Source of the DNA: CAIKMD01 sp036501365
GTDB lineage: Bacteria > Pseudomonadota > Alphaproteobacteria > ATCC43930 > CGMCC-115725
NCBI GenBank assembly: GCA_036501365.1
Contig: DASYAL010000028.1
Location: 46,189 to 110,188, forward strand
Direction of reading: 5' to 3'
DNA: 64,000 bases
A model generated the notes under the pieces. It was not told where the DNA came from, did not search any database, and was given only the letters and a program-made list of their open reading frames with translations. Both the position numbers and the translations under genes were made by a program. Shown here piece after piece: positions 25,999 through 34,494 of the stretch (positions within the stretch are counted from its first letter, which is position 1; every line of letters begins with the position of its first letter).

Positions 25999-26061
25999 AA
26001 CCTTTGATCGGAAAAGCCGTTCGAGCTACACCCGGAGTGGCGATTTTCCGAGGTAAAGGTT
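25999..26061 (-). promoter_or_regulatory. Inverted repeat covering the kinase ribosome-binding site
   Basis: Arms 25999-26015 (AACCTTT-GAT-CGGAAAA) and 26044-26061 (TTTTCCG-AGGT-AAAGGTT) pair over two perfect seven-base blocks with a small internal loop; the loop between arms is 28 bases. Read as kinase mRNA, the downstream arm contains the only Shine-Dalgarno-like stretch (AAAGGT), immediately before the ATG at 25997. Folding would hide it. The same repeat lies in the divergent promoter of the SIP gene and could instead be a DNA operator. Confidence 0.5.
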
Positions 26062-26184
26062 GATTAAGGATTACCACCGGGGCGGCGCGGCCCGCCGCCG
26101 CAGCCCCCGGATCGGCTCGGTTATTTGCTTTGCGGCGGCGCGAGTCTCATACTCTTGCGAGCCAATTGTTAAGACGAGGACGGC

Positions 26185-26994
26185 ATGGCGGCGGGTCCGG
26201 ATGAAGTGAGAGGAAGCGGGATGGCGGCAGCGGCCGGCCAGCCGATGCTCAGCGAGGCGGAGCTCGAACGCCGCCGCGGTCGGCTGTGGAGCCTCCAGAT
26301 CGTCAAGGTTTTCGACGTCGGCCCGCGCATGCGCCGGGTCCAGCTCGCCGTCGCCGGCGAGGCGGCGGCCGAATTCCAGCCCAAGCCTGCTCAGGAAATT
26401 GTCCTACAGATTCCGCAGCCGGGCGGCGAGGTCGCGCGCCGTCACTACACCATTCGACGCTACGATCCGGCGACCAAGGTGATGGATGTCGATTTCGTGC
26501 TCCACGGTCATCGCACGCCGGGCGTCGGCTGGGCTCTCAATGCCAAGCCCGGCGACGTCATCGACATCCGCGGGCCGCGCGGCCGCATCGCCCTCGAGCC
26601 CGCGGCCGACTGGCATCTGTTCGTCGGCGACGACACCTGTGTCCCGGCGATCTTCGCCTTGATCGAGGCGTTGCCCAAGGGCGGACGCGGTTTTGCCCTC
26701 CTCGAGATCGGCGAGGCTGGAGACAAGCAGGAAGTCGCCGCCCGGGCCGAGCTCAACCTGCAATGGCTGTTGCGCAACGGCGCCGCGCCCGGGCCGAGCG
26801 ATCTGCTCTTGGAGGCGCTGGCCGGCTTTGCCCTTCCGCCGGGCAAGGGTCACGCCATCGTCATCGGCGAGACCAGCAACGTCCGCAACCAGCGCCATGC
26901 TTTGCTGGAACGCGGCTTCGACCGCAGCCAGATCTATGCCGAAGGCTATTGGCGCCCCGGGCGGATCGGCGGTCACGACCACGTCAACGACTAG
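26185..26994 (+). CDS. Siderophore-interacting (ViuB/SIP-type) FAD reductase
   Basis: A 269-residue cytoplasmic flavoprotein. The FAD-binding barrel contains RRHYTIRRYD (about 87-96), the SIP version of the RxYT motif, and a MDVDFVLHG strand; the C-terminal half contains LFVGDDTCVPAIFALIEALP and ends in YWRPGRIGGHDHVND, which is typical. Family members reduce ferric siderophores to release iron, with NAD(P)H or ferredoxin as donor. The first ATG (26185) has GAGGA upstream; the ATG at 26221 is an alternative. No siderophore receptor or transporter is nearby. Convergent with the DUF3500 gene with three bases between stops. Confidence 0.9.
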   Translation: MAAGPDEVRGSGMAAAAGQPMLSEAELERRRGRLWSLQIVKVFDVGPRMRRVQLAVAGEAAAEFQPKPAQEIVLQIPQPGGEVARRHYTIRRYDPATKVMDVDFVLHGHRTPGVGWALNAKPGDVIDIRGPRGRIALEPAADWHLFVGDDTCVPAIFALIEALPKGGRGFALLEIGEAGDKQEVAARAELNLQWLLRNGAAPGPSDLLLEALAGFALPPGKGHAIVIGETSNVRNQRHALLERGFDRSQIYAEGYWRPGRIGGHDHVND

Positions 26995-26997
26995 GCG

Positions 26998-28242
26998 CTA
27001 GCCCTTCGTGTGCTGGTGATGCGGCGCTTGCTGGTAGTGCAGGCGCAGCAAATCGAGCCCGTAATCATTGCCGTTCGGCGTTCGCACGATGGTGTGGACG
27101 TGGAATTTTGCCGGCTCGGCGTTGGTCAGGAAGACGCCGATATGATGATCGAACTCGATTAGCACAACCGGGCTCTGAACGCGATAATAAAAGGTGCTGT
27201 CCTCGGCAAAGCCGCCGATCCAGCAGAAACGCGTTGCATCGAGCTGGCGCTCGATCTCCGTCATGCGCTGCTTCCCGGGTTCGAGCGGCAGCGGCGCGAC
27301 ATAACGGGCGATGAGATCGAGCAGATTGCGGCGCTGTGCCGGTTGGAGCTCTGACGCGACGATGCCTTCATAGGGGATGATACGATTGTCCTGATGGGCG
27401 CCGGCGAGATGGAGATTGTCGGCGAAATGGCGCCGACCGGGCGGAAGATCGCCGCCGACCATCGAATGAGCGACGATCGCGCGCCTCTGCTGCTCCGCCG
27501 AGAGCGAGTGCATCAGCGCGAGACCGGCGCGTTCCTCGTCCTCGAACAAGGTGGTGCCGGCGAACGGACCGACATCGGCATGACTCGGCTCGGCGCCCAT
27601 GAAGGTCGGCGTCAGCACCATCTGTCCGCCGATCACCATGCAGTTGAGGCTGAGGTGATGGCCGAAGAGCTGCCAGCCCCAAGGCTCTGTCATCGACGGG
27701 GTGCCGAACAGGCAGAAATTGTAGCTCCATTCGCCGAGCACCGCGGGACAACCGACGAGGTCGCCGAGAAAGCGATTGAGCCGCATGACGTCGCGCGACA
27801 TTCGAAAGCCTTCGCTGCTGAGGCTCGCGCGCAGCACCGCCAGGACGGCGTCGCGCAGCGTATCCGACAGATACTCGAGCCGCAGGCCGTAATCCTCGAG
27901 GTAAAGCTCGGTGTTCTGCCAGCGCCGCCAGGTGTTGGAATCGGCCGGAAAACAAGCTGCGGCGCGCTGATCCTCGCTCATCTCGCTCAAAAGATGTTTG
28001 GCGGTATAGACCATCGCAGCGGTCGGCGCGCCGTTGGGTGCGAGCGTATAGAGATCGGGCACGACATGACCGTCGGTCGTGATGCCCTTGAACGGCTCGG
28101 CCAGCATTTTTGCCCATTGAGCGAAGAATTCCTTGCCCCGCGCACTCTGGCGCCGCACCTCGGCATGGGCGCGCGCCGTTGGGCCGGCGATCTTCGATTG
28201 CGCCGGCGTCGGCAGAAAGGGGCGGTAATCGGATTGTGACAT
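26998..28242 (-). CDS. DUF3500 domain protein
   Basis: A 414-residue protein of a family without an assigned biochemical role. Marks of the family are FKGITTDGHVVPDLYTL (about 50-66), a central region with HHLSLNCMVIGGQMVLTPTF and GAEP, and the C-terminus VVLIEFDHHIGVFL, then HVHTIVRTPNGNDYG and LLRLHY. The many conserved His and acidic residues suggest a metal site, which is inference. The ATG at 28242 has GGGGA upstream; a longer frame to 28305 is less likely. It diverges from the HAD-GH15 operon. Confidence 0.85.
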   Translation of the reverse strand: MSQSDYRPFLPTPAQSKIAGPTARAHAEVRRQSARGKEFFAQWAKMLAEPFKGITTDGHVVPDLYTLAPNGAPTAAMVYTAKHLLSEMSEDQRAAACFPADSNTWRRWQNTELYLEDYGLRLEYLSDTLRDAVLAVLRASLSSEGFRMSRDVMRLNRFLGDLVGCPAVLGEWSYNFCLFGTPSMTEPWGWQLFGHHLSLNCMVIGGQMVLTPTFMGAEPSHADVGPFAGTTLFEDEERAGLALMHSLSAEQQRRAIVAHSMVGGDLPPGRRHFADNLHLAGAHQDNRIIPYEGIVASELQPAQRRNLLDLIARYVAPLPLEPGKQRMTEIERQLDATRFCWIGGFAEDSTFYYRVQSPVVLIEFDHHIGVFLTNAEPAKFHVHTIVRTPNGNDYGLDLLRLHYQQAPHHQHTKG

Positions 28243-28298
28243 GCAATTTTCCCCACAACGAGGATCGAATGTAAGATCATGACTGCACACGCGACAAG

Positions 28299-28349
28299 CC
28301 GCCACAGGTCGGAACCGCGCGCCGTTCGCTGCGGTTCATCCGGTGGCGG
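28299..28349 (+). promoter_or_regulatory. Long imperfect hairpin in the HAD-GH15 leader
   Basis: CCGCCAC (28299-28305) pairs with GTGGCGG (28343-28349), GG with CC, and GAACCGC (28312-28318) with GCGGTTC (28331-28337), leaving a 12-base loop. In all 16 pairs form. It ends 18 bases before the HAD start codon, just ahead of its ribosome-binding site. It lacks a U-tract. It may be a leader structure or part of the divergent promoter. Confidence 0.5.
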
Positions 28350-28367
28350 AAGCTCTGAGGATCGAGA

Positions 28368-29180
28368 ATGAATCGCATCGCTCTGGTGATTTCCGATGTT
28401 GATGGCACGCTCGTTACCACGCAGAAGCAGGTGACGGAACGCACGCGCCAGGCGGTCGCCGCTCTCCATGCGCATGGCATCGGTTTTACGGTCGTCAGCA
28501 GCCGTCCGGTTTTCGGCCTGCGGATGCTGGTCGCGACGCTCGGCATCAAAGTCCCGCTGGCCGCCTTCAACGGCGGCGCGCTGGCGCGGCCCGACCTCAC
28601 GGTGATCGACCACCGGAATCTCGCTCGGGCGGCAGCCGGCGACATCATCGCGTTTCTCGATGCGCGCAAGCTCGGCGTGTGGCTGTTCACGACTGAGGAA
28701 TGGCTGACCCGCGATCCTGCGGGTGCGCATGTCTCGCATGAGACGATTACCGTCCAGCAGCGGCCAACGGTGGTCTCGAGCCTCGATGCGTTCCTTGATC
28801 GCGCGGTCAAGATTGTCGGCGTCAGCGACGATTTCGCGCGACTGGAAGCGATCGAGAGCGAGGCGCGGCCGGCTTTCGCGGCGCGGGCGACGGTGGCGCG
28901 CTCGCAGCGCTATTATCTCGACTTCGTCGCGCCCGGCATCGACAAGGGTTATGCTGTCCGCGCGCTGAGTCAGACGACCGGCATTCCGCTGGCTGAGATC
29001 GTCACGCTCGGCGACATGGAGAATGACGTGCCGATGTTCCGCCAAAGCGCCTTCAGTGTCGCCATGGGCAATGCCAGCGACGCAGTCAAGGCCGAAGCGC
29101 ATGAATCGACCCTCTCGAATGACGAGGATGGCTTCGCCGCGGCGGTCGAGCGTTTCATCCTGCCGCGCGCCGGCGCCTGA
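28368..29180 (+). CDS. Cof-type HAD phosphatase
   Basis: A 270-residue HAD-superfamily hydrolase of the Cof (IIB) type. Motif I is DVDGTL (residues 10-15), with both catalytic Asp; motif II is VVSSR near 46; the motif III Lys is in DKGYAV near 198; motif IV is LGDMENDVPMF near 215. The cap between motifs II and III is the alpha/beta type. Such enzymes remove phosphate from sugar phosphates. The gene is five bases upstream of a GH15 enzyme, so the pair may act on an oligosaccharide and its phosphorylated sugar. Confidence 0.92.
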   Translation: MNRIALVISDVDGTLVTTQKQVTERTRQAVAALHAHGIGFTVVSSRPVFGLRMLVATLGIKVPLAAFNGGALARPDLTVIDHRNLARAAAGDIIAFLDARKLGVWLFTTEEWLTRDPAGAHVSHETITVQQRPTVVSSLDAFLDRAVKIVGVSDDFARLEAIESEARPAFAARATVARSQRYYLDFVAPGIDKGYAVRALSQTTGIPLAEIVTLGDMENDVPMFRQSAFSVAMGNASDAVKAEAHESTLSNDEDGFAAAVERFILPRAGA

Positions 29181-29185
29181 CGACG

Positions 29186-31579
29186 ATGGCGTACGAAGCA
29201 CCCGGCCGCCCCGGAATCGCCGCGCGCTGGACGTCGAGCGCGAAAAGCGCCGTCGGCACGGCGCTCACCCTCCAAAGTCGCGTCTGGTATACGATCAGCC
29301 ACGGCATTCTCAACGAGATCTACTATCCCCGGGTCGATTACGCTTGCACGCGCGATTTCGGCTTCATCGTCACTAACGGCCGCGACTATTTTTCGGAAGA
29401 GAAGCGCCACGCGCGCAGCACGGTGCGCCCGGTCGAGGACGGCGTACCCGCTTTCACCCTCGCCAATGTCGCCGCCGACGGCCGTTACCGGATCGACAAG
29501 ACAATCTTGTCGGATCCGAACCGCGACGTGGTGCTGCAGCGCGTAACGTTCCACGCGCTCGACGGCGCACGCGACTATCGCCTGTTTGCGCTGCTGGCGC
29601 CGCATCTCGTCAATCGCGGCGCCGACAACGACGCCTGGGTCGAGGATTATAAGGGCAGGGGGATGCTGTTCGCGACCGGCAACGGCAACGCGATGGCCTT
29701 GGCTTGCTCGGCGCCGTGGCGCGCGCGCTCGGTCGGCTTCGTCGGCTTCTCCGACGGCTGGCAGGATCTGTCCCGGCATTTTGCGCTGACCTGGGCCTAC
29801 GACTCGGCGCGCGGCGGCAACGTTGCGCTCGCCGCCGAGATCGATCTCGCCGCCTGCAACGGCACGTTCGAGATCGCGTTGGGCTTCGGCCGCCAGCCCG
29901 AGGAAGCCGGCTATCGCGTCATTTCCAGTCTTGCCGACGGCTTCGACGTCGCGCTCGCCGATTTCACCGCGGATTGGCGCGACTGGCAATCGGGGCTGAT
30001 GCCGCTCGATGCGCCGCGCAACAATGGCGGCGCGAGCACCTATCGCATCAGCACGGCAGTGCTGCGCAGCCACGAGGCGAGCTCCTTTCCCGGCGGCATC
30101 ATCGCCAGCCTGTCGATCCCCTGGGGCTTCGCGCGCGGCGACGAGGATCTCGGCGGCTATCACCTGGTCTGGCCGCGCGATCTGGTCGAGACAGCGGGAG
30201 CGTTGGTCGCGGCCGGTGCCTTCGAGGATGCGCGCCGGGTCTTGCGTTGGCTCGAGGCGACGCAAGAGGCCGACGGGCATTGGCCGCAAAATTGCTGGCT
30301 CGACGGCGAGCCCTATTGGAACGGCGTGCAGATGGATGAGTGCGCCTTCCCGATCCTGCTCGTCGATCTTCTCTGGCGCGAAGGCGGGCTGACCGCGACC
30401 GAGTTGCGGCGCTATTGGCCGATGATCGAGAAGGCCGCGCGCTTCGTCACTCAGAACGGGCCGGTCACCGGCCAGGACCGCTGGGAAGAGGATGCCGGCT
30501 ATTCGCCCTTCACCCTCGCGGTCGAGATCGCGGCGTTGCTCGCCGCGGCGGATATCGCCGATCACGCGGAGGCGGCACCGGCCGCCGATTATCTGCGCGA
30601 GACCGCCGATGCCTGGAACGACCAGATCGAGCGCTGGATCTATGTCGGAGAGACCCCGCTCGCGCGCGATCTCCGGGTCGATGGCTATTACGTCCGCATC
30701 GCGCCGCCGGACAGCGCCGATGCCGCGTCGCCCTGCGACGGTTTCGTCCCGATCAAGAACCGCCCGCCCGATCACAGCCGCGAGCGCGCCTCCTTGCTGG
30801 TCAGCCCCGACGCGCTGGCGCTCGTGCGCTTCGGCTTGCGGGCGGCCAGCGATCCACGCATCCGCGACACGCTGCGCGTGATCGACGCGCTGTTGAAGGT
30901 CGAGCTGCCGGGCGGGCCATGTTGGCGGCGCTATAACGGCGACGGCTACGGCGAGCAGGAAGATGGTCGCGCTTTCAACGGCACCGGCATCGGCCGGCCC
31001 TGGCCGCTCTTGACCGGCGAGCGCGCGCATTACGAGCTGGCGGCGGGAAACCGCGCCGAAGCCGAGCGGCTGCTACGTACGATGGAAGCTTTCGCCAGCG
31101 ACGGCCACCTCATTCCCGAGCAGGTCTGGGACGGCCACGACATTCCGGAGCGCGAACTCTATCGTGGCCGCCCCTCGGGCTCGGCGATGCCGCTGGTTTG
31201 GGCGCATGCCGAGCATATCAAGCTGATGCGTTCGCTGCGCGAAGAGCGCGTCTTCGACATGCCGCCGCAGCCTTTTCAGCGCTATCAGGTCGAGGGCGTG
31301 CGCTCGCGGTTGCGGGTGTGGCGCTGCAACCACAAATGCCGCACGCTCGATGCCGGCAAGATTCTGCGCGTCGAGCTCGCGCAACCGGCGCTCATCCATT
31401 GGAGCGGGGACGGATGGCAGACCGTCACGGATACGCCGACGCGGGAAAGCCCGCTCGGCACCTACATCGCCGATCTCGCGACCGAGCGTCTCGCGCCGGG
31501 CGGCGCGGTCGTCCTGACCTTTTACTGGCAGCGCGACCAGCGCTGGGAAGGCAGCGACTACCGCCTTGACGTCGTGTGA
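29186..31579 (+). CDS. GH15 glucoamylase-family glycoside hydrolase
   Basis: A 797-residue protein with a beta-sandwich N-terminal domain (to about residue 270) and an (alpha/alpha)6 barrel. The motif HLVWPRDLVETAG (near 330) and the two catalytic glutamates, Glu385 in VQMDECAF and Glu645 in LIPEQVWDG, are present, matching bacterial glucoamylases. These enzymes release glucose from alpha-glucans, and some GH15 members split trehalose. There is no signal peptide, so it works in the cytoplasm. It is in an operon with a HAD phosphatase, which favours turnover of a storage or compatible sugar over starch use. Confidence 0.93.
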   Translation: MAYEAPGRPGIAARWTSSAKSAVGTALTLQSRVWYTISHGILNEIYYPRVDYACTRDFGFIVTNGRDYFSEEKRHARSTVRPVEDGVPAFTLANVAADGRYRIDKTILSDPNRDVVLQRVTFHALDGARDYRLFALLAPHLVNRGADNDAWVEDYKGRGMLFATGNGNAMALACSAPWRARSVGFVGFSDGWQDLSRHFALTWAYDSARGGNVALAAEIDLAACNGTFEIALGFGRQPEEAGYRVISSLADGFDVALADFTADWRDWQSGLMPLDAPRNNGGASTYRISTAVLRSHEASSFPGGIIASLSIPWGFARGDEDLGGYHLVWPRDLVETAGALVAAGAFEDARRVLRWLEATQEADGHWPQNCWLDGEPYWNGVQMDECAFPILLVDLLWREGGLTATELRRYWPMIEKAARFVTQNGPVTGQDRWEEDAGYSPFTLAVEIAALLAAADIADHAEAAPAADYLRETADAWNDQIERWIYVGETPLARDLRVDGYYVRIAPPDSADAASPCDGFVPIKNRPPDHSRERASLLVSPDALALVRFGLRAASDPRIRDTLRVIDALLKVELPGGPCWRRYNGDGYGEQEDGRAFNGTGIGRPWPLLTGERAHYELAAGNRAEAERLLRTMEAFASDGHLIPEQVWDGHDIPERELYRGRPSGSAMPLVWAHAEHIKLMRSLREERVFDMPPQPFQRYQVEGVRSRLRVWRCNHKCRTLDAGKILRVELAQPALIHWSGDGWQTVTDTPTRESPLGTYIADLATERLAPGGAVVLTFYWQRDQRWEGSDYRLDVV

Positions 31580-31598
31580 TCGGGCGCGAAGCAAAGCC

Positions 31599-31724
31599 GG
31601 CGCCGTCGTCCCGCTCAGCCGCTCTTCGCGGTTGAGCCCTTCAGGCCGCTCGCGAAGAGCGAGTGGCCGGGGCGACCTTCAGGGCGACGGCGTCTTGCGA
31701 AGCCTTTTAAAGAAGTAGCTTCGC
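31599..31724. repeat. Multi-hairpin palindromic element between convergent genes
   Basis: The 191-base gap contains a nested structure. An outer stem joins 31601-31611 to 31682-31692. Inside are two hairpins, 31613-31622/31628-31637 (loop TCTTC) and 31644-31652/31660-31668 (loop with GAAGA); the two loops are complementary, so an 11-base perfect repeat links 31620-31630 to 31651-31661. A third hairpin follows at 31697-31703/31718-31724. It resembles REP/BIME elements and could protect or end both converging mRNAs. Confidence 0.55.
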
Positions 31725-31770
31725 GCGACGGCTCGCACCTAAAGATTCGGCGCTCGCCTGTGCTCTGCTG

Positions 31771-33429
31771 CTAATCCTGCGGCTCAAGCTTCACGATCGA
31801 CGCGCCGTGATTGCTGCCGGTCCACACGGCGCCGTCATTGTCGATGAAGACACGGCGCATATTGGTCGGGCGCGGCAACAGATATTCGACCCAGTCGCCG
31901 GTCTTGGGGTCGAGCCGGTCGACCTGATCGGTAAACATCGACACCGTCCAGACATCGCCGTTCTTGGCGCGAGCGACGTCATAGGGGTCGAAGAAGGGCG
32001 ACGGCATCTTGAACTCGGTGATCTTTTCCGTCTCGGAATCGAATTTGCCGATCGCATTGCCGCCGAATTCGGCGAACCACAGATTGTCGTCGGCATCGAC
32101 CCGGCCGCGGCGCGGCCGCGAGAATGGCGTCGGTGTCGGATAGATCGTCAGCTGCCTGGTCTTGGCGTCGAGCTTGCCGATCTCGGAGCCGCCGAAAGCA
32201 AGCATGTAAAGATTGTTTTCGTGATCGGCCGGCATGCCATAGGCGGCGACCGTCCGGCCCGATAGATCTTTCACTGCGCCGAGATTCGTCCAGGTGCCGG
32301 TCTTGGGATCGAGCTGCAAGGTCGCATGCATGTCCTGGTCATTGCTCCAAACCTTGCCGTCGACCGAGGCATAGGTCGGCGTCACCATCGATTCCTGGGT
32401 GTGGTTGGCCTGCCAAGCCTTGGGAATCGGGTAGACAATGAATTTTTTGGTCTTGGTGTCGAAGCGCGCGATGCCGGTCTGATACATCATCGAGACCCAG
32501 AGACTGCCGCTCGGATCGGGCTCAAGATCGAGCGTCCCGGTCGGGAAGCCGGCCTTCACCATCGGTAGCGGATAATCCACCACCTTGCCGGTCTTGGGAT
32601 CGAGCGAGCCGATGAATTGGTGGCCGAAATCGGCGTACCAGACCATGCCGTCGGCGGTGCGCACCACGTCATGCGGCTGCGCGTCGGGACGCTTGAGATT
32701 GTACTCGGTGATGATGACATGGGTCGCTTGTCCGCTCGGCCGCGCCGTGGTCTTGAACGGGAAGTTCCAGGTCGATTGCTTGCTGAGGTTGAGGGTGGTG
32801 ATCCAATCGGCATAGGGCTGCAGTTGCGCCGGCGTGCCGAAGGGGCGCTGCACGCCGCCGACGGTGGGCTGCGGATGCGAGGGCACACTGCCCGGCGAAT
32901 AGCCTGCCATGCGCAGGAAGATCGCCTGGAAGTCGTCCGCATTGTGGGTCGATTGGAAGATGCGCTGCAGCGAGTGGCACCCGTCGCAGTTCGACAGAAA
33001 CTGCCGTTCCTTGTCGGTGCCGGGGGCGCTGATTATCCATTCGGCATCGGTGAGCTGGGTATAGAGCCGCGTCGTCTTGCGAAGCTTCAAATCGGCGGTG
33101 TTCGCCTTGCCGGCCGCGACCTCGGCACTCGGGAAGCCGTCGAGCTCGTAGCCGACGGCGCGGATGGCGAGATCGTATTTGCCGGGGCTGAGGCGCGCGG
33201 CCGGAAAGGCGTAATGGCCTTGCTCGTCGGTGACGACGGTGGTGGTGATGCTCGAGCCGGTCTTGGTCGCACTGACAAGGACGCCGCCCATCGCGCCCTC
33301 CTCGGCGGAGCTTATGGTGCCGTGCAGCGCTGCCGGGCCACTGTCGGCTGCCAGCGCAGCCCACGGCGCGGCAAGGGCCATGAGCAACAGAATCGCGACG
33401 AACCCGACGCCGAAACGCAGCCTAAGCAT
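31771..33429 (-). CDS. Exported beta-propeller (Vgb-like) protein with cytochrome c motif
   Basis: A 552-residue exported protein with an unusual set of parts. A signal peptide (VAILLLMALAAPWAALA) is followed by a carboxypeptidase-regulatory-like beta-sandwich (about 33-117), then a CDGCH heme c motif at 148-152 with a possible Met ligand at 174. The rest (about 235-552) is a propeller like virginiamycin B lyase/Vgb, with repeated units ending in motifs such as WYADFG, WVSMMY and WFAEFGGN. True Vgb is about 300 residues and has no heme. I see a heme-binding, ligand-sensing or lyase-like periplasmic protein; its reaction is unknown. The ATG at 33429 follows GGGAGAGGGTG. Confidence 0.85.
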   Translation of the reverse strand: MLRLRFGVGFVAILLLMALAAPWAALAADSGPAALHGTISSAEEGAMGGVLVSATKTGSSITTTVVTDEQGHYAFPAARLSPGKYDLAIRAVGYELDGFPSAEVAAGKANTADLKLRKTTRLYTQLTDAEWIISAPGTDKERQFLSNCDGCHSLQRIFQSTHNADDFQAIFLRMAGYSPGSVPSHPQPTVGGVQRPFGTPAQLQPYADWITTLNLSKQSTWNFPFKTTARPSGQATHVIITEYNLKRPDAQPHDVVRTADGMVWYADFGHQFIGSLDPKTGKVVDYPLPMVKAGFPTGTLDLEPDPSGSLWVSMMYQTGIARFDTKTKKFIVYPIPKAWQANHTQESMVTPTYASVDGKVWSNDQDMHATLQLDPKTGTWTNLGAVKDLSGRTVAAYGMPADHENNLYMLAFGGSEIGKLDAKTRQLTIYPTPTPFSRPRRGRVDADDNLWFAEFGGNAIGKFDSETEKITEFKMPSPFFDPYDVARAKNGDVWTVSMFTDQVDRLDPKTGDWVEYLLPRPTNMRRVFIDNDGAVWTGSNHGASIVKLEPQD

Positions 33430-33502
33430 CACCCTCTCCCTCGATCGTCTCGTTAGTCGAAAACCTCCGAATTCGCTCTATCTACGCATCGCCACCGCCG
33501 GT

Positions 33503-34435
33503 TCAGGCCGGCTTGTATTTGCCGCTCAACTGCGGCGCCATCACATTCTCGAAGTTTTTTTCCTGACGCTCGAGCCGCGTCTCGCGCGTCCAGGTGCGTT
33601 TCAGGTCATCGCGCACCTTGATGGTCAGGCGGCCGAGGCCCTCCGTCTCGAGTTCGACGGTGTCGCCGTCCTGGAAGGCATTGAGACCGCGATGATTGGT
33701 GCCGGTGGCGAGGATGTCGCCGGGCTCGAGCGTATGGATCGAGCTGATGAACTCGACGCAACGCGGAATCTTGTGCGCCATGTCGCTGGTGTTGAAATTC
33801 TGCTTCAGCGTGCCATTGACCCACAGCCGGATCTGCAGCTTCTGCGGATCGCTGATCTCGTCGGCGGTGACGATATAGGGACCGATCGGCGCGAAGGTCT
33901 CGCGCGCCTTCATCTGATAGAAGGTGTTGCCGGCGGGCGGCAGGCCGCGCGCCGAGCCGTCGATGAAATTGACATAGCCGAAGATGTGGCCCATCGCGTC
34001 GGCGGTCTTCACATTGGCCGCGCGCTTCCCGATGACCAGCGCCACCTCGGCCTCGCCCTCGAAGACGTTCGCCGGCACGTCGGGCAGGATCATGGTCTCG
34101 CCTTGGCCGATGATGCTGTTGGGGGATTTCATGAAGGCGTTGATCGGCGCCGGCTCCTTGCGCGTGCCGTCCTCCATGTAGTTGACGGCCATGCAGTCGA
34201 TGTTGTTGGGCTGCGGCAGCGGGGCGCGCAACTTAACGCTCGCCAGCGGCGCTCCTTTGCCCTTGGCGGCTGCCTCCTCGATCTTCTTGCGGTAAGTGCC
34301 CCAACGCTCGATGAGGCCGTTCATCAGATTGCCGGAATTGGTATGCGGAATGTCCTGCGCCGCGGCGGAGACGTCAACGATCGTATCGCCCTTGATGACG
34401 CCGAGACGGTAATCGTCGAAATAGCCGATTCTCAT
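33503..34435 (-). CDS. Fumarylacetoacetate hydrolase family protein
   Basis: A 310-residue protein of the FAH family. The metal-binding acids are in VFEGEAEVALVIGK (about 125-138) and IDGSARG follows, with ATGTNHRG near 255 in the usual place of the substrate loop. Family members cleave C-C bonds in diketo acids or decarboxylate/hydrate aromatic breakdown products. The start is the ATG at 34435 with GGGAGG; a longer frame to 34525 overlaps the upstream gene. It is the last gene of the F420 operon, 59 bases after the LLM oxidoreductase. Not involved in F420 synthesis as far as known. Confidence 0.9.
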   Translation of the reverse strand: MRIGYFDDYRLGVIKGDTIVDVSAAAQDIPHTNSGNLMNGLIERWGTYRKKIEEAAAKGKGAPLASVKLRAPLPQPNNIDCMAVNYMEDGTRKEPAPINAFMKSPNSIIGQGETMILPDVPANVFEGEAEVALVIGKRAANVKTADAMGHIFGYVNFIDGSARGLPPAGNTFYQMKARETFAPIGPYIVTADEISDPQKLQIRLWVNGTLKQNFNTSDMAHKIPRCVEFISSIHTLEPGDILATGTNHRGLNAFQDGDTVELETEGLGRLTIKVRDDLKRTWTRETRLERQEKNFENVMAPQLSGKYKPA

Positions 34436-34494
34436 AGGTTCCTCCCGTTGTTGGCGCTTTTTACTCCCGCCGCTTCGGGGCGGCAAATCCCATC

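Noticed and set aside
28970..31030. Long open frame antisense to the GH15 enzyme (about 686 codons)
   Set aside because: It is Arg/Asp/Gly/Ala-rich shadow coding that mirrors the GH15 gene. GH15 catalytic motifs are intact on the plus strand; the antisense frame shows no family pattern.
34460..34490. Possible attenuator hairpin between the LLM and FAH genes
   Set aside because: Stem of five G/C pairs without a U-tract; ordinary for this GC content.
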